A stretch of DNA of 39,323 bases from Bryobacteraceae bacterium (GTDB lineage Bacteria > Acidobacteriota > Terriglobia > Bryobacterales > Bryobacteraceae). The position numbers were made by a program, and so were the translations under genes. Below, piece by piece: positions 1 to 7,394 of this stretch. The stretch's first letter is position 1. Every line of letters begins with the position of its first letter. Where the stretch lies: the NCBI GenBank assembly GCA_030039005.1, contig JASHQT010000568.1, forward strand, positions 1-39,323, in the 5' to 3' direction. The notes beneath the pieces are model-generated. The model made no database searches, was not told where the DNA came from, and saw nothing but the letters and a program-made list of their open reading frames with translations.

Positions 1-1262
1 TCGCTGTCCCGGAAATAAGGATCGCTGCCGTTGGGGTCCTTGTAAACCTTGACGCCCGTGTCCTTGCCCGCATCCTGGACGAACCGCGTGAGATCGGAAT
101 AATCGAAACCGGTAAGCGAGGCGTTGGAGAGCTCGCGGCCTTCGCTCGAATCGGTCCTGCCCAACTGCTCCAGGTTCAGATCCGCGATGGTTTTATCGAG
201 CGGCCACAGCGGGTGATGCGCGTAATAGCGCGAACCGATTAGTCCTTTTTCTTCGCCGAAAAACGTTATGAAAACGATGCTGCGGCGTGGATTATGCGGC
301 AGGCTGGCGAGCGCGCGCGCCACTTCCATGACGGACACTGTGCCGCTGCCGTTATCGTTCGCGCCGTTATAAATGCGATCGCCGGGACCCTCGGGCTTCA
401 TGCCCAGGTGATCGTAGTGCGCGGTGAGTAGGACCGCGGTGTCGCGCAACGCGGGGTCCGATCCGCGCAATACGCCAATGACATTGTGCGGCATGGCAGG
501 CGTGCGCAGGGCCGCAAAATGAACGGCTGCGGTGGCGTCGTTCGCGCCCGGCTTGAGGGCATCCAAAAAGTCCGCGGCGCGGTCGCCGCTCAGAAAGATG
601 CGCGCCGGACGGTTTTCGGAGTTAGGCTGCGCCGAGGGATCGACCAATCTGCGATTGAAGCGATAGCGGGTGGTCTCGCCCTTCCGATCCACGAGGATCA
701 CAAGCGCCGGCGCGCCCGAGCGCAGGACGGGCTCGGCGGCTTCCAAGCGCCGCATGAGCCGCCGATCCATCGCGGCGATTACAACCTTGCCCTGCACTTG
801 CCCCTTGGTCAACTGCCGTACCTGCGCGTCGTCGGCGAGGTCCAGCTTGAAAATCGGCGCGTCGTTGAGATCCAAGTCGACGGGGTATAAGAAAAAGGCC
901 TGCGAAGGCTGTGCCTCAAACTCCTTGCCGCCGGATACCAGCTTCAGCTCGAAATGGCTGAGATCCGGCTCGACGAGCATCATCGACGCGGTCTGAAAAT
1001 AGCTCGCGCCCGCGCCCGGCTCGAGACCGGCGCGCCGGAACTGATCGGCGATGTAATCGGCCGCGCGATCCAACCCGGGCGAGGGCGTGTCGCGCCCCTC
1101 GAGTTCATCGGAAGCGATGAACTTCAAGTCATTCCGCAGATCGGACGCCTGGATTCCGTCCAATGCGGCTTGCATTTCCGGAGCGACGCCGGGAGCCGGC
1201 GCGGCAGCCTCCAGAAGGCAAATACAAGTAAGGAATGTTACAAAAACACTGCGGGAGCGCAT
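1..1262 (-). CDS. Peptidase family M28 (secreted Zn aminopeptidase), C-terminus cut by window edge
   Basis: Translation of the minus strand from ATG at 1262 stays open to the window edge (420 residues), so the C-terminus is missing. Residues 1-22 look like a Sec signal peptide. A PA-like insert lies at about 90-235, followed by the M28 catalytic core. Visible zinc-site residues are His282 (TAHYDHLG), Asp303 (NGANDNGSG) and the Glu pair 337-338 (FFGEEKG). The next ligand position reads NLEQLGR, Glu365 where many members have Asp. The last His ligand lies beyond the edge. Members are di-zinc exopeptidases acting outside the cytoplasm. A GGAA about 9 bases before the ATG is a weak ribosome site. 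The gene is divergent from the 143-aa gene. The family call is firm; the substrate is unknown. Confidence 0.88.
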   Translation of the reverse strand, partial: MRSRSVFVTFLTCICLLEAAAPAPGVAPEMQAALDGIQASDLRNDLKFIASDELEGRDTPSPGLDRAADYIADQFRRAGLEPGAGASYFQTASMMLVEPDLSHFELKLVSGGKEFEAQPSQAFFLYPVDLDLNDAPIFKLDLADDAQVRQLTKGQVQGKVVIAAMDRRLMRRLEAAEPVLRSGAPALVILVDRKGETTRYRFNRRLVDPSAQPNSENRPARIFLSGDRAADFLDALKPGANDATAAVHFAALRTPAMPHNVIGVLRGSDPALRDTAVLLTAHYDHLGMKPEGPGDRIYNGANDNGSGTVSVMEVARALASLPHNPRRSIVFITFFGEEKGLIGSRYYAHHPLWPLDKTIADLNLEQLGRTDSSEGRELSNASLTGFDYSDLTRFVQDAGKDTGVKVYKDPNGSDPYFRDS

Positions 1263-1351
1263 ACGGCGGGGTTCCGATTTGATGGTAGCATCTTGATCTA
1301 AGAATCATTTTCGGGCAGAATTGTTTCCAAGGAGCCGCAACCGCGCCGCCG

Positions 1352-1783
1352 ATGCCGACCCGCACGAGCAAAATCCACCTTTTGCGGCAGCGCGTGATCG
1401 AAAGCGCCAAGCGTCCCAGCGCCCATCTGGTGGGATCCAAGCTTACCGAAGCGGGCGTTCTGGATCGCGCGGTGCTCAACCGCCAGATCGCCGAAATCCT
1501 GGATGGCCTCTCCGAGCGTGCCGATCTCGCACCGCGCATGGAGCGTTCCTTGCAGGCCTTTCTCAAGGCGCTCGCCGGAGGCGACGTGTCGCGGACGGCC
1601 AAGCACGTTTGCGCCTTGTTGAGCTTCCAACTGGACGACCTGCGCCGCGCCGCGTTGCTGTCGCTGATGGTCCGGCTGGCGGGCAAGCGCAGGTTCGACC
1701 CCGTGGCCGCATACATTCTCCAGAACCGGAAGGTTCCGGCAAGCGGCCGGGGTGTTGTCGCAACGAAAAACATGTCCATCTAA
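1352..1783 (+). CDS. Unrecognised 143-aa helical protein
   Basis: I do not recognise this protein. It is predicted mostly alpha-helical, basic at the N-terminus, with Leu-rich segments at about 25-60 and 85-110 and the motif RFDPVAAYILQNR near 115-127. It has no signal peptide or membrane span. Codon third positions are GC-rich, as in its neighbours. An AAGGAG lies 18 bases upstream of the ATG, longer than ideal, and there is no alternative in-frame start. It sits 125 bases before the ADOP permease gene on the same strand and could be co-transcribed with it. A decayed copy of its 3' part lies at 6104-6193, where wobble-position changes preserve YILQNR. That supports a genuine protein family. 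Confidence 0.6.
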   Translation: MPTRTSKIHLLRQRVIESAKRPSAHLVGSKLTEAGVLDRAVLNRQIAEILDGLSERADLAPRMERSLQAFLKALAGGDVSRTAKHVCALLSFQLDDLRRAALLSLMVRLAGKRRFDPVAAYILQNRKVPASGRGVVATKNMSI

Positions 1784-1908
1784 CTGCGACCATCGCGACT
1801 CACGATGCCGGTCATGATCGGTTGCGATTGGGCGAAGGGGACCGGAGGGTTAGGAAACTCGCAAGCGATCGCCGGAACATATTGCGATTTCATCCGTCTA
1901 ACTACGGC

Positions 1909-4365
1909 ATGGACGCCTTCCTCAAGGACCTCAAGCACTCGCTGCGAATGTTCCTCCAGACGCCCGGTTTCACCATCGTGGTGGTGGCGACGCTAGCGCT
2001 GGGGATCGGCGCCAACACAGCGATTTTTTCCGTCATCAACACCGTTCTGTTGAAGCCGCTCGCGTTTCGCGATCCCGACCGAATCGTTCTGTTTCAGAAC
2101 GTCTTCAAGGAGGGCCGCGGCAACGGCGCCGCGCCCAACGAGTACAATTTCTGGCGTCAACAAACCCAGGCGTTCCAAGACGTATCGGCTTACGCCTTCA
2201 ACGTTGCGAACCTCACGGGCGAAGGCGCGCCGGAGCAGCTTCAAACCACCCGCGCCAGCGCGAATTTCTTTCGGCTGTGTGGGGCCGACGTGGTCCTCGG
2301 CCGCACTTATACCGCGGAGGAAGACCTGCCCAAGGCGCCCAAGACCGCCGTGCTCGCCTACGGATTCTGGCAGCGGCGCTTCGGCGGCGATCCGCGAGTC
2401 ATCGGCCGGCGGCTAACGCTCAGCGGGGAACTGTACGAAATCATCGGCGTGGTAGGGCCGAATTTGAAAATCGAAATCGATGAGCCGCCCGACGTCTACA
2501 TTCCATTTCAGCTCGATCCTTATGCCGACGACAACGGCCACTACTTCACGGTGATCGGCCGGCTGAAGCCGGGCGTCAGTCTGGCTTCCGCCAACGCACA
2601 GCTTCAGGCAGGCTACAAAGAATACCGACGGCAGCACCCTATTGCATTCGATTTTCCACAGACCGGATTCGCCGTGCAGCCGTTACGGGAGGCCATCGTG
2701 GGTGGAATCCGCGAGTCATTGCTGATTCTGACCGGAGCAGTCGGTTTGGTGTTGCTCATCGCTTGCGCGAACGTCGCGAACCTGCTGCTGGCGCGGGCCA
2801 TGGGACGCAAGCGCGAGATCGCGATTCGGGCCGCCGTCGGCGCCGCGCGGGGCCGAATCATGCGGCAGCTCCTCACCGAATCGGTGCTGCTCTCCCTGGC
2901 CGGCGGCGTGGTCGGGCTGGCTGCCGGATACGCGGGGATTCGCGCGATTCTGAGCATCAGCCCCGGCAACATTCCGCGCATCGGACTCGAGGGGGCCAGC
3001 GTGGGGCTGGATTGGCGCGTGCTGGCGTTCACACTCGCCGTCTCGGTCCTGACGGGAATCCTGTTCGGCCTGGTTCCGGCCGTGCAATCGTCGCGCGCGG
3101 ACCTGAACAGCACTTTAAAGGAGAGCGGCAGCCGCGGCGGGACCGGTGCGCGCCACAATCGAACGCGCGCGTTGCTGGTCACCACGGAGATGGCCCTCGC
3201 GCTGGTTCTATTGGTAGGCGCGGCGCTGCTGATCCGCACCTTCATTGCGATTCGGCAGGTGAATCCCGGCTTCGACCCGCATAACGTCTTGACCATGCGC
3301 ATGTCGCTGACCGGTCCGCGGTTTGCAACGCCGGCCGGCGTCGCGCAACTGGTCCGTGAGGGCCGGCGCCGTATCCTGGCGCTTCCCGGCGTGGAAGCAG
3401 CGGGGAGCAGTTGTTGCGTCCCGTTGGAGGGCGGATATGGCCTGCCGTTTGAAATCCCCGGGCGTCCCCAAGGACCGACGTCCAAAGGCGGCGCGGGATG
3501 GACCATGGTTTCCGCCGGATATTTCGAGACCTTCAAGATTCCCGTGCTGCGGGGCCGCGCTTACAGACAAGAAGACGACGGCGGGCCGCCGGTGGTGATC
3601 ATCAATCAGGCGCTGGCGAAGCAGTTTTGGCCGAAGAGCGATCCATTAGGCGACCGCATCGTGATCGGGCACGGAGTGGGTCCGGCCTTCAACACAGAAC
3701 CGGTACGGCAAATCATCGGCGTGGTGGGCGATGTGCGCGACGGTGGTCTTAACCGCGACCCGCGTCCCAACATGTACGTGCTTTCGGCGCAGATCACCGA
3801 TGGCGAAAACGCGCTGGTCACGCAGGTCTCGCCGTTTGCCTGGGTGATTCGCACACGTGTCCCTCCGCTGTCGCTTAGCGCGGCCATCCAAAAGGAACTA
3901 CGCGAGGCGAGTGGACTGCCTGTGGCGAGCGTCCGCACCATGGAGCAGACCATCGTCCGATCCACCGCCTCGCAGAACTTCAACATGCTGGTGCTCACGA
4001 TTTTCGGATGCTCCGCGCTGCTGCTCGCGGCGATTGGGATCTACGGCCTGATGGCCTACTCGGTGGCGTTGCGGGCGCAGGAGATCGGCATTCGGTTGGC
4101 GCTGGGCGCGGGATCGGGCAAGGTTCGAAATATGGTGGTCTTCCAAGGATTGCGCTTGGCCGCCGCCGGGGTGGTCATCGGTCTCGCCGCGGCCTTCGGG
4201 CTAACCAGGGTGATGGCCAACCTGCTGTTCGGAGTGAAGGCACTTGATCCCGTGGTCTTTTCGGCGATCCCGGTGATATTGCTCGCCGTCGCGTTTGTGT
4301 CGGTGTGGTTGCCGGCACTGCGGGCCAGCCGCGTCGACCCCATTCAAGCCCTGCGCTACGAATAA
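1909..4365 (+). CDS. ADOP-type duplicated ABC permease (MacB/FtsX-like)
   Basis: An 818-aa membrane protein with two MacB_PCD-FtsX modules in tandem, the arrangement of the acidobacterial duplicated orphan permease family (TIGR03434-like). The first module runs from about residue 10 to 440: an N-terminal membrane helix near TLALGIGANTAIFSVIN, a periplasmic domain, then three helices with the IACANVANLLLARA segment. The second has its periplasmic part at about 450-680 and three helices to the end, closing with ASRVDPIQALRYE. Relatives are ABC permeases related to MacB, but no ATPase gene is adjacent, hence 'orphan'. The frame is open back to 1321, but the conserved N-terminus begins at ATG 1909. 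No clear Shine-Dalgarno is seen. The cargo is unknown. Confidence 0.93.
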   Translation: MDAFLKDLKHSLRMFLQTPGFTIVVVATLALGIGANTAIFSVINTVLLKPLAFRDPDRIVLFQNVFKEGRGNGAAPNEYNFWRQQTQAFQDVSAYAFNVANLTGEGAPEQLQTTRASANFFRLCGADVVLGRTYTAEEDLPKAPKTAVLAYGFWQRRFGGDPRVIGRRLTLSGELYEIIGVVGPNLKIEIDEPPDVYIPFQLDPYADDNGHYFTVIGRLKPGVSLASANAQLQAGYKEYRRQHPIAFDFPQTGFAVQPLREAIVGGIRESLLILTGAVGLVLLIACANVANLLLARAMGRKREIAIRAAVGAARGRIMRQLLTESVLLSLAGGVVGLAAGYAGIRAILSISPGNIPRIGLEGASVGLDWRVLAFTLAVSVLTGILFGLVPAVQSSRADLNSTLKESGSRGGTGARHNRTRALLVTTEMALALVLLVGAALLIRTFIAIRQVNPGFDPHNVLTMRMSLTGPRFATPAGVAQLVREGRRRILALPGVEAAGSSCCVPLEGGYGLPFEIPGRPQGPTSKGGAGWTMVSAGYFETFKIPVLRGRAYRQEDDGGPPVVIINQALAKQFWPKSDPLGDRIVIGHGVGPAFNTEPVRQIIGVVGDVRDGGLNRDPRPNMYVLSAQITDGENALVTQVSPFAWVIRTRVPPLSLSAAIQKELREASGLPVASVRTMEQTIVRSTASQNFNMLVLTIFGCSALLLAAIGIYGLMAYSVALRAQEIGIRLALGAGSGKVRNMVVFQGLRLAAAGVVIGLAAAFGLTRVMANLLFGVKALDPVVFSAIPVILLAVAFVSVWLPALRASRVDPIQALRYE

Positions 4366-4416
4366 AACGAGAGCTTCCGATAATGGTTCAATGGTTTTTG
4401 CCGGACGCTGAAGCCA

Positions 4417-6024
4417 CTACTTGCTTCCTCTTACTTCGCTGACCGGCGCGGCCTTGGCATAAAAATCCGCCAAGTCCCGTTTCAGCTGCTTCAACGCATC
4501 CACATTCAAATAGATCATGTGGCCGGACGGATAATAAGCGAACTCGATATTGCCGCGAAGTTTCGGCTCCAGTTCCATGTGGGCAAGGTCGTACTCGGTA
4601 ATGAAGAACGGCGTGGCCAAATCGAACAGGCCGTTCACCGAAAAAACGCGCAGCTTGGGGTTCTTGCGCATGGCGTCAGCAAGGTCTCCCGCGACGTAGG
4701 CATCGCGCATCGGCTGGCCGCCTTGCCCTGGCGCGGGAACGGCGGAGCCCAAGCGATGCGTGTGATCCCACTGCTGCAGGATGCCGGGACCAGACGGGAG
4801 ATACGTTTCGTCGGACGTATATCCGAGATCGCGATCCAGATAATCATGCAGCGCGCTGATAAATGCGCCTTCAATTCCGGTGTTCGCGGGATCGTAACCC
4901 GGCGTTTCGCCCGCGGCGTCAACATCGGTGCCTTCAAAACGCGCATCATAGCGGCCCAGGATCTCGCGTTGATCGCGCAGCAGCTCCTTGCGGAACCGCG
5001 CGGGCGCGATGCGCAGATTCGCTTCCTTGATGTATTGCACGCTGAGGCCGATATAGCCGGAGAGCTGGCGCGCGATCTCATCCTCTTTCGCCTGCGGCAG
5101 ATTCTGACCTTGCGCCAGGGCCTCGGCATAGGGGCCACGGGCGAACGTGCGCACTTCCTCCAGAAACGCTTTCTCGTCGCCGCCCTTGTGCTCTACTTTT
5201 TCGTAGTGCCAGGCGATGGCCGCGTAAGATGGCAGATTGCCGACGAAAAGATTGTCGGTTCCCGGCGCTTGGATGAAGTAATTCAGGATGGAGGACATCA
5301 GCACCACCCCGTTGAATGAGAGGCCGGCGTTCTCCAGAGCATCCACCAATGCTGCCGACCGCGTGGTCCCGTACGATTCGCCGAATAAGAACTTCGGCGA
5401 GCCCCAACGATGATTCACGCTGACATAGCGGTAAATAAATTTTTGGAAGGCCCGCACATCTTGGTCCGTGCCGGCGAAGTCTTTGATCACGCCTTTGCCG
5501 GTAGGCCGCGAATATCCGGTCCCGACCGCATCCACGAACACGAGATCGGACTCATCGAGCAGACTGTATTCGTTGGGGACGATCTGATAAGGGCCTGAGC
5601 CGGTGGCTTCAGGACTGGACGTCACTACGCGCACGGGTCCCACGGAACCCATGTGCAGCCACATGCTCGCCGACCCCGGGCCTCCGTTGTAGAGGAAGGT
5701 GAGGGGACGCGAACGGGCGTCGGCCACGTGATCGAGCGTGTAGGCGACATAAAACATGCTGGCGACCGGTTGTTCGTCGTCGCTTTGGATCAGCAGATTC
5801 CCGGCTGTGGCACTATAGTGCAGCTCTTTCCCGTTGAGGGTGATGGTGTGCTGAGTGACCTTGCTTTTTTCCGGCGGCACGGGCGCGATCGGCTTTTCGG
5901 CGTTCGCTGAGACGGTGGTGGGAGGCGGAGCCGGCGGAGCGCTTTGGGCCAGGGCGACCGGTGCCACCGGAATCGCGAGAATTCCGGTGAAAAGGAAACG
6001 ACGGATCGGGCAGCAATATCGCAC
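4417..6024 (-). CDS. Serine carboxypeptidase-like protein, peptidase family S10
   Basis: A 535-aa exported alpha/beta hydrolase. I chose GTG at 6024 because a strong AGGAGG lies just upstream and a signal peptide (about residues 1-27, ending in VALAQ) follows; the frame is open to 6162 without support. The S10 marks are clear: NGGPGSASMWLHMGSVGP at about 113-130 (oxyanion and substrate site), GESYG with nucleophile Ser217, Asp468 in NGLFDLATP and His502 in PSGHMIYL. A Pro-rich linker at 29-50 follows the signal peptide. The family removes C-terminal residues at acidic pH and occurs in acidobacteria. The 3' end faces the ADOP gene across 51 bases with no obvious terminator hairpin. Confidence 0.92.
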   Translation of the reverse strand: MRYCCPIRRFLFTGILAIPVAPVALAQSAPPAPPPTTVSANAEKPIAPVPPEKSKVTQHTITLNGKELHYSATAGNLLIQSDDEQPVASMFYVAYTLDHVADARSRPLTFLYNGGPGSASMWLHMGSVGPVRVVTSSPEATGSGPYQIVPNEYSLLDESDLVFVDAVGTGYSRPTGKGVIKDFAGTDQDVRAFQKFIYRYVSVNHRWGSPKFLFGESYGTTRSAALVDALENAGLSFNGVVLMSSILNYFIQAPGTDNLFVGNLPSYAAIAWHYEKVEHKGGDEKAFLEEVRTFARGPYAEALAQGQNLPQAKEDEIARQLSGYIGLSVQYIKEANLRIAPARFRKELLRDQREILGRYDARFEGTDVDAAGETPGYDPANTGIEGAFISALHDYLDRDLGYTSDETYLPSGPGILQQWDHTHRLGSAVPAPGQGGQPMRDAYVAGDLADAMRKNPKLRVFSVNGLFDLATPFFITEYDLAHMELEPKLRGNIEFAYYPSGHMIYLNVDALKQLKRDLADFYAKAAPVSEVRGSK

Positions 6025-6103
6025 GGTCCCCTCCTGAGAAGGAAATGCTAGCGTCCTCGAACTATACCATTTCGCACCGCCACTATTGCCCGTCCTTTCT
6101 AGA

Positions 6104-6193
6104 ATGGTCCGGCTGGCCGGCGCAAGCGCAGGTTCGACCCCGTGGCCGTTTACATCCTTCAAAATCGGGAAAGTTCTCGCAACCGGCCGGGGT
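6104..6193 (+). pseudogene. Decayed fragment related to the 3' part of the 143-aa gene
   Basis: By hand alignment this stretch matches 1667-1753 at about 76 of 87 bases, with a 2-base and a 1-base insertion. Between the indels, in the frame of the 143-aa protein, four consecutive codons differ only at the third base (encoding ILQN), so the stretch derives from coding DNA under protein-level selection. The 2-base insertion then broke the frame. Similarity starts abruptly near ATGGTCCGG and ends at CGGCCGGGGT. It lies in the leader between the divergent S10 and FecR genes. It is probably a truncated paralogue, or the trace of a duplication or rearrangement. Confidence 0.6.
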
Positions 6194-6221
6194 TGACAAG
6201 GGTCTAAAACAAGAGCAGGAT
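6193..6221 (+). promoter_or_regulatory. Possible sigma70-type promoter for the FecR-Gly/Tyr gene
   Basis: A perfect TTGACA at 6193-6198 is followed after 17 bases by CAGGAT at 6216-6221, a poor -10. Transcription from here would start near 6228, at the AAGGAG ribosome site of the gene beginning at 6243. The -35 box starts at the last base of the decayed fragment. The call rests on the good -35 and spacing only. Confidence 0.3.
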
Positions 6222-6242
6222 TGATCTAAGGAGCTTTTGGCA

Positions 6243-7388
6243 ATGCGCTTCCTGGCAGGGTCTCTCGGTGTAGCAGGCGTTCTGGCTGTGGGCTCGGCGC
6301 TCACTCCAGCGGTGTTCGCCCAGTCCGTGATTTCCACCCATTCCGGCGTCGTCCAGTACGTGGAGGGCCGCGCTTATCTGGATGGCAAGCTGGTCGACCT
6401 GAAGTTCGGCCAGTTTCCGGACATCAAGGAGAGCCAGGAGTTTCGCACGGCCGACGGTCGCGCCGAGGTCCTGCTCACGCCCGGCGTTTTCTTGCGCATG
6501 GGCGAGAACAGCTCCATTCGCATGATCTCCACCAGGCTCAGCGATACCCGCGTCGAGGTTCTTTCCGGATCCGCGATGATCGAAAGCGCGGAGATGCCCA
6601 AAGACAATGCTGTCCGCTTGGCTTATAAGAATGACAGCATCGATCTTCAAAAGCAGGGGCTTTACCGGTTGGATACGAATCCCGCTCGCTTTGCCGTCTA
6701 CGAAGGCGAAGCCGTGGTCACGGATTCCTCCGGTCAGTTGACCTTGCGCGGCGGAAAGGCCACCAATCTCGGGGCGGTGTTGCAAGCGGAAAGTTTCGAT
6801 CGCAAGGCCGAAGACCAGGACGCTTTGTACCGCTGGAGTGACCGGCGTGCCAGCTATGTCGCCCAAGCCAATGTCGCGTCTGCTTCCGCGGCATCGGGGA
6901 ATTCCAGCGGCTACGGCTATAGCGGCTACGGCGGACTTGGCTACGGCTACGGCTACGATCCGTTGGGCTACGGCGCGTACGGTGCGGCCGGCTTGGGCTA
7001 CGGCTTCGGTGGTTTTGGATACAATCCGCTGTTCCTGGGCGGTTGGATGTATAACCCAATGTTCGGGATGTACACTTATCTGCCGTATTCCGGATTCGGA
7101 TACAGCCCGTTCGGCTACATGTACTATAGTCCGACGACAGTGAGTTATGCTCCTTATTACGGTGGTAGCGGATATTCCTACGGCGCTACCCCAAGCCGCT
7201 CGACCGGCGTCTCCAGCCGTTTAGGCGCACTGGCTACCAACCGCGCCGCGACCGGGCTAATGGCGAGCAACCGGTCGTTTGGAGGCGGGCGGTCTGTTTC
7301 CAGCGCGCGTTCATTCGGCGGAAGTTCGTTTAGTGGCGGGCACGTCGGCGGCGCTTCCTTTGGCGGGCACGGCGGCGGGCACCGTTAG
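6243..7388 (+). CDS. Secreted FecR-domain protein with Gly/Tyr-rich C-terminal region
   Basis: A 381-aa protein. ATG 6243 is preferred over in-frame TTG 6237 because AAGGAG at 6228-6233 is 9 bases from the ATG. Residues 1-27 form a signal peptide ending AVFAQ. A FecR-like beta domain spans about 35-190, with segments such as GRAEVLLTPGVFLRMGENS and AVYEGEAVVTDSSG. Residues about 205-310 are low complexity, dominated by GYG/GYGY repeats with Phe, Pro and Asn, and the tail is Ser/Gly/Arg-rich with a Gly/His end. In acidobacteria such FecR proteins are usually free-standing secreted proteins, not anti-sigma partners. No sigma factor is adjacent. The function is unknown; a surface or matrix role is only inference. 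Confidence 0.8.
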   Translation: MRFLAGSLGVAGVLAVGSALTPAVFAQSVISTHSGVVQYVEGRAYLDGKLVDLKFGQFPDIKESQEFRTADGRAEVLLTPGVFLRMGENSSIRMISTRLSDTRVEVLSGSAMIESAEMPKDNAVRLAYKNDSIDLQKQGLYRLDTNPARFAVYEGEAVVTDSSGQLTLRGGKATNLGAVLQAESFDRKAEDQDALYRWSDRRASYVAQANVASASAASGNSSGYGYSGYGGLGYGYGYDPLGYGAYGAAGLGYGFGGFGYNPLFLGGWMYNPMFGMYTYLPYSGFGYSPFGYMYYSPTTVSYAPYYGGSGYSYGATPSRSTGVSSRLGALATNRAATGLMASNRSFGGGRSVSSARSFGGSSFSGGHVGGASFGGHGGGHR

Positions 7389-7394
7389 AGATCG

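Noticed and set aside
1293..1302. 10-mer TTGATCTAAG shared with 6221-6230
   Set aside because: Ten bases in a 39-kb window, at different distances from genes and without flanking similarity, can arise by chance.
1321..1908. Upstream extension of the ADOP frame
   Set aside because: The extension lacks family similarity, and the overlapping 143-codon frame has better codon use plus a paralogous fragment. The conserved ADOP N-terminus starts at 1909.
6130..6140. GGTTCGACCCC resembling a tRNA T-loop, also present in the copy at 1692
   Set aside because: No acceptor, D or anticodon arms can be formed around it, and the segment is explained as coding-derived sequence.
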